DNA of 64,000 nucleotides from JAAYZH01 sp964479695 (GCA_964479695.1 CAYZSO010000005.1:79489-143488); one strand, 5' to 3'. Shown: positions 8,668 to 17,117, counted from the first letter of the stretch. Translations and numbers: made by a program. Notes: a model not told the origin generated them from the sequence alone.

Positions 8668-9306
8668 ATGTGGAGAAAAATGCGCCGCAGTCGGCAGGAG
8701 CTGTCTTTGGCCGAAGCGGAAGAGATCTTGAGGGAACAGACTAACGGGGTACTGGCTCTGAATGGCGACGATGGCTATCCTTATGCCGTCCCGGTGAGCT
8801 ATATTTATGCGGATGGTAAAATTTTCTACCATTCGGCCCTTAGCGGGCATAAGATGGATGCGCTTGAGCGCTCGGATAAAGTAACGTTTTGCGTTGTTGC
8901 GCAAGATCTTATTGTGCCGGAGAAGTTTACGTCTTATTTCAAAAGCGTCATCGTGTTTGGCCGAGCGAGGATTCTGACTGATGAGGCCGAGCGAATGGCG
9001 GCGATGAAACTTCTGAGCCTAAAATATAGTGCGGATTTCATGGACGGATTTTCTGCGGAGTATGAGGCGTTGAAGAAAGTCACGGCTGTGATTGAAATTA
9101 CCGCGGAACACATCAGCGGTAAACAGGCCAAGGAACTCATTCCGCGGAAAACCGCTGGCGCGGCTGGCGCGGCTGACGCGGCTGGTACCGCTGGTGCGGC
9201 TGGTGCGGCTGACGCGGCTGATGCGGCTGATGCGGCTGATGCGGCTGATGCGGCTGATGCGGCAGGTGCGGCAGGTACGGCTGGTGCGGCTGATGATGCA
9301 CAGTAA
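8668..9306 (+). CDS. Pyridoxamine-phosphate-oxidase-like flavoprotein (Nim family) with Ala/Asp repeat tail
   Basis: The first ~155 residues look like the split-barrel FMN-binding fold used by 5-nitroimidazole reductases (Nim) and related proteins: NGVLALNGDDGYPYAVPVSY, then IFYHSALSGHKMDAL with the histidine near the flavin, then VFGRARIL. The reaction could be reduction of nitro compounds or another small substrate; it cannot be fixed. The last ~55 residues are tandem Ala-Ala-Asp and Ala-Ala-Gly repeats (DNA about 9150-9300, units built from GCGGCTGAT), not part of the family. ATG at 8668 follows a run of eight G plus AAA as ribosome site. Confidence 0.82.
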   Translation: MWRKMRRSRQELSLAEAEEILREQTNGVLALNGDDGYPYAVPVSYIYADGKIFYHSALSGHKMDALERSDKVTFCVVAQDLIVPEKFTSYFKSVIVFGRARILTDEAERMAAMKLLSLKYSADFMDGFSAEYEALKKVTAVIEITAEHISGKQAKELIPRKTAGAAGAADAAGTAGAAGAADAADAADAADAADAADAAGAAGTAGAADDAQ

Positions 9307-9445
9307 AATAGATTTGATAAATCGTGACGTATGTAACACTTGAAATTCTGAACCTTGTGTTAGGATAGTTTTACTGTTGGTGGGGAGCTTTACTTTTGAT
9401 GACAGAGCTTTCTGGTCCAGCAACTTTTTGGAAGGAGGAACTTTT

Positions 9446-9613
9446 GTGCACCTAGGTGAGATCACTGATTTTGTATTGCCTTTGCGAGTTTGTGTTGTAT
9501 CGACTCAGACGGCATTGACCAGCTCATCAGACGAATCGCTGAGGTCGCTTGGGCTTCCTACTTCTTTTTCTGCCACCAAAATGGCTTGTTCGTGTTGTCC
9601 CCGATGTAAGTAG
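9446..9613 (+). CDS. Putative cysteine-rich leader peptide of the cysK-cysE operon
   Basis: A 55-codon frame starting at GTG 9446 with a strong GGAGG 7 bases upstream, stopping at TAG 9611-9613. Its last ten residues are MACSCCPRCK: four cysteine codons, all TGT, within seven codons of the stop. It lies in the 610-base leader of cysK-cysE, and foldable segments follow it (9710-9739, 9760-9824). This fits a cysteine-responsive attenuator, in which ribosomes stall when Cys-tRNA is scarce. It could instead be a small CxxC zinc-binding protein or a chance frame. Confidence 0.5.
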   Translation: MHLGEITDFVLPLRVCVVSTQTALTSSSDESLRSLGLPTSFSATKMACSCCPRCK

Positions 9614-9709
9614 ATCAGGGGCGAATAGGCTTTTGGCCGGGAAAAGAAAACTTCCTTTCTTCACCTTACTTCTCTTAATTTGTTCGTCTCTGGTCTAATC
9701 AGGACCCTT

Positions 9710-9739
9710 GTATCAGCATGGCTTCGAGCCACCTGATAC
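9710..9739 (+). promoter_or_regulatory. Hairpin in cysK leader
   Basis: GTATCAG (9710-9716) pairs with CTGATAC (9733-9739), and inside it TGGCT pairs with AGCCA around a TCG loop. No T-run follows, so it is not a plain terminator; it could be one arm of an attenuation switch. A second inverted pair, ACGGTTGGCAA (9760-9770) with TTGGCAACCGT (9814-9824), and a 14-bp palindrome GCCTTAGCTAAGGC (9868-9881) follow before the cysK start. Confidence 0.5.
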
Positions 9740-9917
9740 GATGTTTATATTCGTAGGTAACGGTTGGCAACGTAAGCTTGTGGATGCAGCTTGACCATGT
9801 AGGTTGTCAACGATTGGCAACCGTAATCAATCGAAATCAACAGGAATCAACCACAATTACCAACTGAGCCTTAGCTAAGGCAGCGCGGCAAAGCGCAAAA
9901 AGAAAGAAGGATCATAG

Positions 9918-10805
9918 ATGAACCGTTCAATATTAGAAACCATTGGTAACAGCCCACTTGTCCAATTGAAGCATATCGGCGAAGGCAGAATCTTCGTCAA
10001 AGTAGAGAAGACCAACCCCGCCGGCAGCGTCAAGGATCGCCCGGCCTACGAAATGATTCGTCAGGCCATTGACAAAGGTGATCTCAAACCGGGTATGAAA
10101 ATTGTTGAACCCACTTCCGGCAATATGGGTATCGCTTTGGCCTTGGTCGGCCAGCAGTTAGGTTATGAAGTCACGCTGATTATGCCTTCCTCCATGAGCG
10201 TCGAGCGCAGAAAATTGATGCTCGCCTATGGTGCGGAGCTGATTCTGATCGACGAAGGCGGTATGGCCGCTGCTGTGAAACGCGGAGAAGAGCTAGTTGC
10301 CCAAGGGGGGTACTACATGCCCGGTCAATTTAGTAATCCGGCAAACGTGGAATCCCATGAGAAAACGACCGCCATCGAAATCTGGAATGAATTGCCGGAA
10401 CTGGGCGGGTTCATAGCCGGCGTAGGAACCGGCGGAACCGTGTCCGGTGTAGGGCACGTGATGAAGAAGAATAAGCCGGAAGTGCAGATCTGGGCTCTGG
10501 AACCGGCGGAGTCCCCGATGCTGACAACGGGCGTGGCCGGCGCGCATAAGATTCAAGGGCTGGGGGCGAATTTCGTTCCGGAGAACTTTGATCGCGCCGT
10601 CGTCGACAAGATCATCACCGTTACTTCGGATGAGGCGATCGCTATGGCGAAGCGTTTGGGCGAAGAGGAGGGGCTCTTGGTTGGTATTTCCTCCGGGGCG
10701 AATGTAGTGGGTGCCCTGGCTATGGCCAAAGCCGTAGACGGCCCCATTGTTACCGTGTTACCTGACACGGCTGAGCGCTACTTATCGACCGCGCTCTTTG
10801 CATAA
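9918..10805 (+). CDS. cysK: Cysteine synthase (O-acetylserine sulfhydrylase)
   Basis: PLP enzyme that makes cysteine from O-acetylserine and sulfide. The PLP lysine is Lys39 in NPAGSVKDRP; TSGNMGIAL is the asparagine/substrate loop and GVGTGGTVSGVG the phosphate-binding loop. 295 residues is slightly short for CysK but typical for many Clostridia. AGAAGGA precedes the ATG. cysE starts 14 bases after its stop, so the two form an operon and their products often form a complex. The long leader upstream, with a Cys-rich peptide, suggests control by cysteine supply. Confidence 0.93.
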   Translation: MNRSILETIGNSPLVQLKHIGEGRIFVKVEKTNPAGSVKDRPAYEMIRQAIDKGDLKPGMKIVEPTSGNMGIALALVGQQLGYEVTLIMPSSMSVERRKLMLAYGAELILIDEGGMAAAVKRGEELVAQGGYYMPGQFSNPANVESHEKTTAIEIWNELPELGGFIAGVGTGGTVSGVGHVMKKNKPEVQIWALEPAESPMLTTGVAGAHKIQGLGANFVPENFDRAVVDKIITVTSDEAIAMAKRLGEEEGLLVGISSGANVVGALAMAKAVDGPIVTVLPDTAERYLSTALFA

Positions 10806-10819
10806 ATGAGAATTTTTGA

Positions 10820-11353
10820 ATGAGAATATTTGCGGAATGGTTCGAACAGGCGCGGTACATCCTTCAAGAGGATCCCGCGTGCAAGAACATAGGGGAAGCC
10901 CTCTTCCTCTATCCGATGATGGCTGCGCTCCGATCACACAGGCGGGCGAACTGGTTCTATAAGCGTGGGCACACAACGTTCGCCCGCTTCATTTCCCAGC
11001 GCGCCCGGCACAGAACGGGCATTGAAATTCACCCGGGCGCGAAGATCGGTCATCATATTTTCATGGATCACGCGATGGGCATTGTAATAGGGGAAACGGC
11101 GGAGGTTGGTAACTACGTGACACTGTTTCACGGTGTCACGTTGGGCGGCACTTCTAAAGATAAAGCCGCCAAACGCCACCCAACGGTTGGTAACAACGTT
11201 ACCATCGGGGCCGGAGCGACTGTTCTTGGACCCATCACCATCGGCGATGGCGCGAAGATCGGCGCGGGTGCTGTCGTCTTGCACGACGTGCCACCCGGTG
11301 CCACCGCAGTTGGTGTTCCGGCAAGGATTATTCCCAGTAGAAGCGAATCATAG
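10820..11353 (+). CDS. cysE: Serine O-acetyltransferase
   Basis: Acetylates serine with acetyl-CoA, giving the CysK substrate. It is the short ~177-residue clostridial form: a helical N-terminus, then a left-handed beta-helix of hexapeptide repeats (GIEIHPGAKIGHHIF, GNNVTIGAGATVLG, GDGAKIGAGAVV). DHAMGIVIGETA carries the catalytic Asp/His region. It ends in a charged stretch rather than the Ile terminus that inserts into CysK in other species, so complex formation is uncertain. An intrinsic terminator follows. Confidence 0.94.
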   Translation: MRIFAEWFEQARYILQEDPACKNIGEALFLYPMMAALRSHRRANWFYKRGHTTFARFISQRARHRTGIEIHPGAKIGHHIFMDHAMGIVIGETAEVGNYVTLFHGVTLGGTSKDKAAKRHPTVGNNVTIGAGATVLGPITIGDGAKIGAGAVVLHDVPPGATAVGVPARIIPSRSES

Positions 11354-11377
11354 GTCGCGACGAGCACCAGCGACAAG

Positions 11378-11420
11378 AAAAATCCGGGTTTGAAGGAAAC
11401 TTCACAACCCGGATTTTTTG
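11378..11420. terminator. Bidirectional intrinsic terminator between cysE and speE
   Basis: Stem AAAAATCCGGGTT (11378-11390) with its complement at 11406-11418 and a GAAGGAAACTTC inner loop. T-runs are present on both strands, so it can end cysE (plus) and the polyamine operon (minus). Confidence 0.92.
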
Positions 11421-11429
11421 TAGTGGGGG

Positions 11430-11545
11430 GCGGCTTTGGCCGAAGACTCCGAAGGCTACGAAGGATTCAAGGACTCAAAATTCATGGACTCAGAACCCAT
11501 GGACTCAAAATCCATAGACGCAGAACCTAAGTTCTAAGCCGGAAA
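11430..11545. repeat. Degenerate tandem repeat downstream of cysE
   Basis: A TTTGGCCGAAG motif variant followed by imperfect repeats of a 14-16 bp unit containing CATGGACTCA. Non-coding. Confidence 0.6.
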
Positions 11546-11560
11546 CTTGTTGGCTGGAAG

Positions 11561-12403
11561 TTATTTCAGCAAATCCAGCACGTAATTTGGCAATGCGAAA
11601 GAACCTTTGTGCAGCTCCGTGTTGTAGTAGTGAGTTTCGAGACCCAGCTCATTCCAGAAGTCGGCCCGGAGATCCAGGACCGGATCATATTTCTTCGAGA
11701 GGAAACCGAAGAGCCAGTGGCCGGACGGGTAGGTCGGAATGTGGACCTGATAGAGGCGGTTCACGGGGAAAATCGGCAAGGTTTTGCGGTGGGTATTGCG
11801 CACTTCGCGGGCATCCGCTTCATAATAAGGGCTCTCATGCTGGTTGACCAGGATGCCATCTTCGCGCAAGGCGTTGTAGCAGTTGCCGTAGAATTCTCTC
11901 GTGAAGAGGCCTTCGCCGGGACCGAAGGGATCCGTTGAATCCACGATGACGAGGTCGTAAGCATCGTGCCTGGTTCTGACATAACGCAGACCATCAGCGA
12001 TGACGATGTTGACGCGGGGGTCGTCAAACGCGTTGGCAACCGTTGGTAAGTACTCCTTCGAGACATTGATTACTTCCTCGTCAATTTCCACCATATCGAT
12101 ATGCTCGATATAAGGGTAACGACAGAGCTCGCGAATCGTGCCGCCATCGCCGGCGCCGATCACCAGAACATCGCGGACATGGGGGTGAACGGCGTTCGGG
12201 ACGTGGGTGATCATCTCGTGGTAGATGAATTCATCCTTTTCCGTGAGCATCAAAACGCCGTCGAGGGTCAAAATTCGGCCGAATTCCGGGGTGTCCAGGA
12301 TGTCAATACGTTGGTAATCGGACGTGTGGGAATATAAAACACTTTCAACGCGGATGGTTAGTTTCACGTTATCGGTATGTCTCTCGCTGTACCATAGTTC
12401 CAT
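11561..12403 (-). CDS. speE: Spermidine synthase
   Basis: Transfers an aminopropyl group from decarboxylated SAM to putrescine or a related diamine. VLVIGAGDGGTIRE is the SAM-fold glycine motif, VEIDEEVI binds the ribose, and VDSTDPFGPGEGLF contains the catalytic aspartate. ATG at 12403, 4 bases after the decarboxylase stop, gives the usual 280 residues; the longer frame to 12451 adds an atypical 16-residue tail. It is the last gene of the speD-decarboxylase-speE operon. Confidence 0.93.
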   Translation of the reverse strand: MELWYSERHTDNVKLTIRVESVLYSHTSDYQRIDILDTPEFGRILTLDGVLMLTEKDEFIYHEMITHVPNAVHPHVRDVLVIGAGDGGTIRELCRYPYIEHIDMVEIDEEVINVSKEYLPTVANAFDDPRVNIVIADGLRYVRTRHDAYDLVIVDSTDPFGPGEGLFTREFYGNCYNALREDGILVNQHESPYYEADAREVRNTHRKTLPIFPVNRLYQVHIPTYPSGHWLFGFLSKKYDPVLDLRADFWNELGLETHYYNTELHKGSFALPNYVLDLLK

Positions 12404-12407
12404 GTAA

Positions 12408-13895
12408 TCAGATCTCTTTCTTGCGGCCCGGCCTACCCGGAGCCAACACATTCAGGTTTTGCAGCGTGATATCCTCGGTTCCGGACATGGAGCTGCCTTT
12501 TTCTTTGGCATATTTGATGTAGTCGAGTTGGTCCTGGGTGACGCGTTCGCCCGGTGCCAGGATCGGGATGCCCGGCGGATAGCACATGACAAATTCCGCG
12601 GAGACATAGCCTAGTGAACTCTGGATCGGGACGGCGATTGTGGGCGAGAAGAAGGCTTCCTTCGGGCTCATGGCCACTTCAGGTTCGATGTATTCGCTGC
12701 TGAGAAGGCCCGCGGGTGAGCCGCTTCTTGTGCGATAGATGTCGGCCAAAGCCGCAATCAGCCGCTCGATATTCGCCTGGCGATCACCTACTGAGAGGAT
12801 CGCCAGGAAGTTTCCCAGATCGCCGAATTCAATTTGGATGTCGTAGTCGTCGCGCAGAATATCATAGACTTCAATTCCGGCGAGTCCCATTGCGCGGGTG
12901 TGGACCGAAAGTTTCGTGTGATCAAAATATTTGAAGGAGTCACCGTTGCACACGTCATCTGAAAAAGCATGGTAGCCGCCGATGGCATTGATTTCTTCAC
13001 GGGCATATTGGGCCATCTGGACGACTTTGGCATAAATTTCTGTCCCATTTAGCGCCAGATTCCTCCGGCTGATGTCGAGCGAAGACATCAGGAGGTAAGA
13101 GGCAGAGGTTGTCTGCGTCAGGTTGATAATTTGGCGTACATAGCCATCCCAACCTTCCATGGATTTGCCGAGCAGGAGGAGCGAAGACTGCGTCAAAGAC
13201 CCGCCGGTTTTATGCATGCTTACCGCGGCCATGTCCGCGCCGCAACTCATGGCGGAGGGCGGTAAATCTTCGCCGAAATAGAAATGTGTGCCGTGGGCTT
13301 CATCAACAAGCACCCGCATACCTGCCTTGTGCCCCAGCTCAACGATCGCCTCGAGGTCCGCACAAACTCCGTAATACGTAGGATTGTTGACGAGGATGGC
13401 TTTGGCCAAAGGATGAGCCTTCACGGCCTTCTCCACATCCGCCAAGGCCATCCCCAGTGGAATCCCCAGATCGTCATTCTGGCCCGGGTCCACATAAACG
13501 GGGACGGCACCGGTGAGGATCAGGGCATTGATCGCGGAACGGTGGACATTTCTGGGCATGATGATCTCTTCGCCCTCACCGACACAGGTCATGACCATGG
13601 CCTGAACCGCGGAAGAGGTGCCGTTCACCATGAAGAAGGCGGAATCGGCGCCAAAAGCGTCCGCGGCGAGCTCCTGCGCATCGCGAATGACGCCGACAGG
13701 ATGGATCAAATTATCTAAATTCTTCGACGAGTTGACGTCAAGCATCATCGCAGCCTTGCCGAAAAACTCCGTCATTTCCGGATTGCCGCGCCCTTGCTTG
13801 TGGCCCGGCACATCAAAGGGCACAATACGCTTGTCGCGATAACGGCGCAGCGCCTTATAGAGCGGCGCCTTCGTCTGATCCATCTTGTAACCCAT
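12408..13895 (-). CDS. speA: Orn/Lys/Arg decarboxylase, probably biosynthetic arginine decarboxylase
   Basis: PLP fold-type I decarboxylase feeding polyamine synthesis. PLP contacts are DEAHG (198-202) and the Schiff-base lysine Lys229 in SMHKTGG. At 495 residues it is the short form seen in Bacillota, without the wing domain of the inducible enterobacterial enzymes. Its place between speD and speE argues for a polyamine role and, by analogy with Bacillus SpeA, for arginine as substrate; lysine or ornithine cannot be excluded. GGAGG lies 9 bases before the start, inside the end of speD. Confidence 0.88.
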   Translation of the reverse strand: MGYKMDQTKAPLYKALRRYRDKRIVPFDVPGHKQGRGNPEMTEFFGKAAMMLDVNSSKNLDNLIHPVGVIRDAQELAADAFGADSAFFMVNGTSSAVQAMVMTCVGEGEEIIMPRNVHRSAINALILTGAVPVYVDPGQNDDLGIPLGMALADVEKAVKAHPLAKAILVNNPTYYGVCADLEAIVELGHKAGMRVLVDEAHGTHFYFGEDLPPSAMSCGADMAAVSMHKTGGSLTQSSLLLLGKSMEGWDGYVRQIINLTQTTSASYLLMSSLDISRRNLALNGTEIYAKVVQMAQYAREEINAIGGYHAFSDDVCNGDSFKYFDHTKLSVHTRAMGLAGIEVYDILRDDYDIQIEFGDLGNFLAILSVGDRQANIERLIAALADIYRTRSGSPAGLLSSEYIEPEVAMSPKEAFFSPTIAVPIQSSLGYVSAEFVMCYPPGIPILAPGERVTQDQLDYIKYAKEKGSSMSGTEDITLQNLNVLAPGRPGRKKEI

Positions 13896-13898
13896 TAA

Positions 13899-14765
13899 TT
13901 AACGGCCTCCGTAAATATTCACGCCGGAATAGATCTCAATCATCTCCCGCTTGAGCATCTGTGTAATTAAATTGCGCTCGTAATCGTCCATTTCTGCCAC
14001 ATTGGAACCAAAAACATACTTCTGCAAATTAATGTCCTTGATCAACATCTTGGTATGGAAGATGTTGGATTGGTACACGTTCACATCATGGGCATCATAA
14101 AGCGACAGCGTCGAGCTGCTGATATAGTCCTGAATCGAGGTGATATCGTGGTCCAGGAAGAATTTCCGCCCGTCGCGATCCCTCGTGAAGCCCCTCACCC
14201 GATAGTCGATGGTCATAATATCGGAATCGAAGCTCTGAATCAGAAAATCCAACGTATTCAAAGGTGAGACGGTCCCGCAAGTCGCGACTTCGATATCTAC
14301 ACGGAAAGTCGAGATGGCATTATTCGGATGCCATTCCGGAAAGGTGTGCACGGTGAGGTGGCTCTTGTCGAGGTGCCCCAAAATCTCGTCATGGTGCGAG
14401 GCTAGGCGCATATAAAGTTCCCTCTGCGCTTGCGAAAGCTCCTCGTCGATGCCGGCTCTTGTGTAGATCCCCAAGTTGTTGGATGGATCAATGGATTCGG
14501 TCGGCATGCCTTGATCCGCGATGAGGATGTCCACGGAGGCGCCCTGCGGGTCGTAGTCTTGCTTGGAAATATTCAGAACGTGGGCGCCGATCATGTCGGT
14601 TACGTCGAGGAGGATGGACGTCAGTCGTTCGGAATTATATTGTTCGTCGATATATTCAATATAGGCATGCTGTTCGCTCTCGGATTTCGCATAGCAAATA
14701 TCATATATGTTGAAACTCAGGGTTTTCGTCAGGTTATTGAAACCATAGAGCGCTAACTTCTCCAC
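13899..14765 (-). CDS. speD: S-adenosylmethionine decarboxylase proenzyme, class 1A
   Basis: Makes decarboxylated SAM, the aminopropyl donor for SpeE. The proenzyme cleaves itself between Lys134 and Ser135 in LDKSHLTVH; the serine becomes the pyruvoyl group. The catalytic cysteine is Cys163 in ATCGTVSP. With 288 residues it is the long E. coli-like type, not the ~130-residue Bacillus/Thermotoga type. First gene of the polyamine operon; its stop is 3 bases from the next start. Confidence 0.93.
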   Translation of the reverse strand: MEKLALYGFNNLTKTLSFNIYDICYAKSESEQHAYIEYIDEQYNSERLTSILLDVTDMIGAHVLNISKQDYDPQGASVDILIADQGMPTESIDPSNNLGIYTRAGIDEELSQAQRELYMRLASHHDEILGHLDKSHLTVHTFPEWHPNNAISTFRVDIEVATCGTVSPLNTLDFLIQSFDSDIMTIDYRVRGFTRDRDGRKFFLDHDITSIQDYISSSTLSLYDAHDVNVYQSNIFHTKMLIKDINLQKYVFGSNVAEMDDYERNLITQMLKREMIEIYSGVNIYGGR

Positions 14766-14874
14766 CTACGCATAAGCCTCCTTTGGATCGTGCGGGGCTC
14801 ATGGCTGAGCCTTTGATCGAACTTTTTCATGATATCATGATTTTTGGAAATGTACATTGGCGATAGACCCGGAA

Positions 14875-14960
14875 ACGAAGAAATGAAGAAATGAAGAAAT
14901 GAAATGTTCGGTTTGGAGTAGCTCGGAGTTTCGAAGTTTCGAGGTTACGAGGTTTATCGC
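14875..14960. repeat. Short tandem repeats upstream of speD/maf
   Basis: GAAATGAAGAAATGAAGAAATGAA (9-bp unit, near 14877-14900) and degenerate GTTTCGAAGTTTCGAGGTTACGAGG lie in the divergent intergenic region. No coding or RNA feature seen. Confidence 0.6.
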
Positions 14961-15004
14961 AACGCAAGTTAAATAGGCAGTTCACTAGATAGGAAAAGAT
15001 GATC

Positions 15005-15817
15005 ATGACTAAACAACTGATTTTAGCCAGTAAGTCTCCACGCCGTCGGGAGCTCATGGCCCTCTGCGGTTATCCTTTTCGCGTCGAGGCGGCCGAAATC
15101 GACGAAGCGCAAATCATGCAGGAATACCGGCAGGCCCATGGCGAAACGCCGCAGTTTGATAAGTCTGAGCAGTCTGAAACGTACTATGAGCACTTGGTGG
15201 AGGCGTTGGCTTTGGCCAAAGCACGCGCCATCCAACCTTCCTCCCCCTCAATCATCTTGGGTTCTGACACGGTAGTCGTTCTGGAAGGTGAGGTGTTGGG
15301 CAAACCGGTCGACCCCGCGGACGCCTTGCGGATGCTCCGCAAACTGGCCGGAAAAACCCATCAAGTGGTGACCGGTGTGGCCATCTGCGAAGGGGAGCAC
15401 GCCGAAACCTTCGCTGTGACAAGCGAAGTCACGTTTTACCCCCTGGACTCCTACATGGAATGCCTGATCGACCGCTACGTCAAGTCCGGCTCGCCGCTTG
15501 ACAAAGCCGGCGGCTACGGCATCCAAGACGAGGGTGCTCTTCTGGTCAAAGCCATCCACGGCGACTTCTATACTGTGGTCGGGTTGCCAGTCGCCGAGGT
15601 GTCACGGCGCCTGGCAAAGCACCGCAGAACTTTAAATTTAAAGTTCTGCGGTGAGGTGTCGGTGCCGCGGCGGTGGGATGTCGGTGCCGCGGCGGTGGGA
15701 TGTCGGTGCCGCGTTACCCGACGTGGACGTGATAGAATAAGAGAATATCATCAGGAGGATCTTTTATGGCCAGCAAAGCGCGCAAGGAAAATATCGCTGC
15801 AATGCAGAAGGATGTGA
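15005..15817 (+). CDS. maf: Maf-family nucleoside triphosphate pyrophosphatase with read-through C-terminus
   Basis: Maf proteins hydrolyse non-canonical or excess NTPs to the monophosphate. ASKSPRRREL (8-17) is the family start motif and GSDTVVV holds the catalytic aspartate. ATG 15005 has AGGAAAAG 6 bases upstream. A normal Maf ends at ~195-205 residues, about where this one reads VAEVSRRLAKH. Here the frame continues through PAL1 copy 2 (encoding RRTLNLKFCG) and a 22-bp tandem repeat, and ends 52 bases inside the next gene. The last ~65 residues are therefore probably a by-product of repeat insertion. Confidence 0.88.
   Translation: MTKQLILASKSPRRRELMALCGYPFRVEAAEIDEAQIMQEYRQAHGETPQFDKSEQSETYYEHLVEALALAKARAIQPSSPSIILGSDTVVVLEGEVLGKPVDPADALRMLRKLAGKTHQVVTGVAICEGEHAETFAVTSEVTFYPLDSYMECLIDRYVKSGSPLDKAGGYGIQDEGALLVKAIHGDFYTVVGLPVAEVSRRLAKHRRTLNLKFCGEVSVPRRWDVGAAAVGCRCRVTRRGRDRIREYHQEDLLWPAKRARKISLQCRRM
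15621..15652. repeat. PAL1 palindrome, copy 2, inside the maf frame
   Basis: Perfect 32-bp palindrome. It is read through as codons of the extended maf gene, the only copy fully inside a reading frame in this window. Confidence 0.95.
15656..15713 (+). repeat. 22-bp tandem repeat, about 2.5 copies
   Basis: Unit GTCGGTGCCGCGGCGGTGGGAT repeated head to tail directly after PAL1 copy 2, still in the extended maf frame. Confidence 0.85.
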
Positions 15818-16011
15818 CCGAAATGAATATTACGATGGAAGAAATCAAGATTAGCATGGAGCATGTTAAGAAAAATCTCGAGACTTTGGATCAAACTGTG
15901 TCGCCTCACATGGAAGAAATTAACAAGAATGTGACGAGCCTTCAAGCCCAGCTCAATTTGATCAAAGATAACGTGGACAAGATGAAGGCGGCTTTGGGCA
16001 AGGAAGAATGA
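15766..16011 (+). CDS. Small coiled-coil protein, unknown function
   Basis: 81 residues with AGGAGG 7 bases before the ATG. It is highly charged with regular hydrophobic spacing (MEEIKISMEHVKKNLETL, then LQAQLNLIKDNVDKMKAAL), which predicts one long helix or coiled coil. No signal peptide or membrane segment. I do not recognise a family. Its start overlaps the extended end of maf, and an S66 peptidase follows 36 bases later. Confidence 0.75.
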   Translation: MASKARKENIAAMQKDVTEMNITMEEIKISMEHVKKNLETLDQTVSPHMEEINKNVTSLQAQLNLIKDNVDKMKAALGKEE

Positions 16012-16047
16012 AGAATAAGGAAGATTAAGGAAGAATAAGGAAGAGTG

Positions 16048-16956
16048 ATGAAGTTTGTGATCGATCAGCAGCCGTTCTGGCCGCTCCTGACTCCCGGCGC
16101 CAAAGTTCGCCTGGTTGTTTCTTCCGACCCTCGTGGTGCCAAAGAATGGACCAACACCCTTTCCCTGGTAGCTTGGTTCCAAGAACTGGGACTTGTTGTG
16201 GAGATGGGCCGCGCGATGAAAGGCCCCGAATCCTATTCTCCGAGAGCTAGGGCGAAGGATGTGAATGAGGCTTTTGCAGACCCGGATGCGGCCATGATTT
16301 TCGACGTGAGCGGTGGGACGCTGGCGAATGGAACGGTTGAGTTTATCGACTTCGAGGCTGCCGGGCGTTCCGGTAAGCCGTATTTCGGCTTCAGTAATGT
16401 GTCCGTTGTTCTGAATACACTGCTCGATCGGGCGGGCCTTCGCACCGGCCTTTATGATGTGATGCGGACCGAGTACGATCGGAGTGGCAGGCAGAAGGAG
16501 CTGTTTTTGGCAACCTTTATGGAACTTTGGCCAAAGCCCGCTCCTGCTACTCCCTCTGCTGGAACGCGCTCCTTATTTTCATTTGAAGTGGAGAAGTTTC
16601 AGGGTGATTCTACGGAAGGCGTGCTTGCAGGTGGGAATATCAGAAGCATCCTGCAGCTTGCCGGAACACCCTATTGGCCAGACTTTACCGACAAAATTTT
16701 GCTCCTGGAGTCACTGGGCGGAGATGAGAAACGCGCGGATAGCCAGTTCTGGCAATTGAGGCAGATGGGGGTCTTTGGCCAAATAAAAGGTGTGATCCTG
16801 GGGCAATTTACTGAAGCAAAAGAAGAGCGCGGTCTAGAGAATGTTCTGGCTGCGGTTGTTGAGGATCCCGCTTTCCCGATCTGGCGGACGGAAGAAATTG
16901 GCCACAGCCTGGACAGCCGGGCACTGATTGTGGGAGAGACCATCGCATTGCCGTAG
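16048..16956 (+). CDS. Peptidase S66 / LD-carboxypeptidase-family protein
   Basis: S66 enzymes remove the terminal D-alanine from muropeptides in wall recycling; the MccF branch cleaves microcin-like adenylates. The order of blocks fits: an early alpha/beta region, GKPYFGFSNVSVVLN, where the serine of the usual G-Y/F-S-D motif would be (here GFSN), and a C-terminal half with VILGQFTEAKEERG containing the expected glutamate. The Asp-to-Asn change after the serine makes exact activity uncertain. ATG 16048 is chosen over GTG 16045. Two TTTGGCCAAA copies are read in different frames here (LWPK and FGQ). Confidence 0.75.
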   Translation: MKFVIDQQPFWPLLTPGAKVRLVVSSDPRGAKEWTNTLSLVAWFQELGLVVEMGRAMKGPESYSPRARAKDVNEAFADPDAAMIFDVSGGTLANGTVEFIDFEAAGRSGKPYFGFSNVSVVLNTLLDRAGLRTGLYDVMRTEYDRSGRQKELFLATFMELWPKPAPATPSAGTRSLFSFEVEKFQGDSTEGVLAGGNIRSILQLAGTPYWPDFTDKILLLESLGGDEKRADSQFWQLRQMGVFGQIKGVILGQFTEAKEERGLENVLAAVVEDPAFPIWRTEEIGHSLDSRALIVGETIALP

Positions 16957-17020
16957 TTGGGGATTCAACCGTTCTGGCGTAAGTGTAAGGTTTAATCGCA
17001 TAACCATAGATTGCCGTGAG

Positions 17021-17064
17021 CCGTGTGCCGTGTGCCGTGTGCCGTGTGCCGTGTGCCGTGTGCC
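17021..17064 (+). repeat. 7-bp tandem repeat upstream of TPP riboswitch
   Basis: CCGTGTG repeated about six times head to tail. Non-coding. Confidence 0.9.
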
Positions 17065-17080
17065 GACAGAGCAATTACGC

Positions 17081-17109
17081 TTGCAAAGCTCGCGCGGCTG
17101 GTGTATCTT
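17081..17109 (+). promoter_or_regulatory. Promoter of the thiamine-precursor operon
   Basis: TTGCAA (17081-17086), 17 bases, TATCTT (17104-17109), placed just before the riboswitch as expected for its transcript start near 17117. Confidence 0.7.
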
Positions 17110-17117
17110 AAGTAAAC

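Noticed and set aside
9377..9445. Upstream extension of the cysK leader peptide
   Set aside because: The frame is open to 9377, but the strong GGAGG lies directly before GTG 9446, so the shorter start was chosen.
9307..9917. T-box or SAM riboswitch before cysK
   Set aside because: The T-box sequence (GGGTGGNACCGCG type) and the SAM-I core are not present in this leader.
17021..17064. Regular short repeats as a possible CRISPR array
   Set aside because: Units are 7 bp head to tail without spacers, and no cas genes are present; the same holds for the other tandem repeats.
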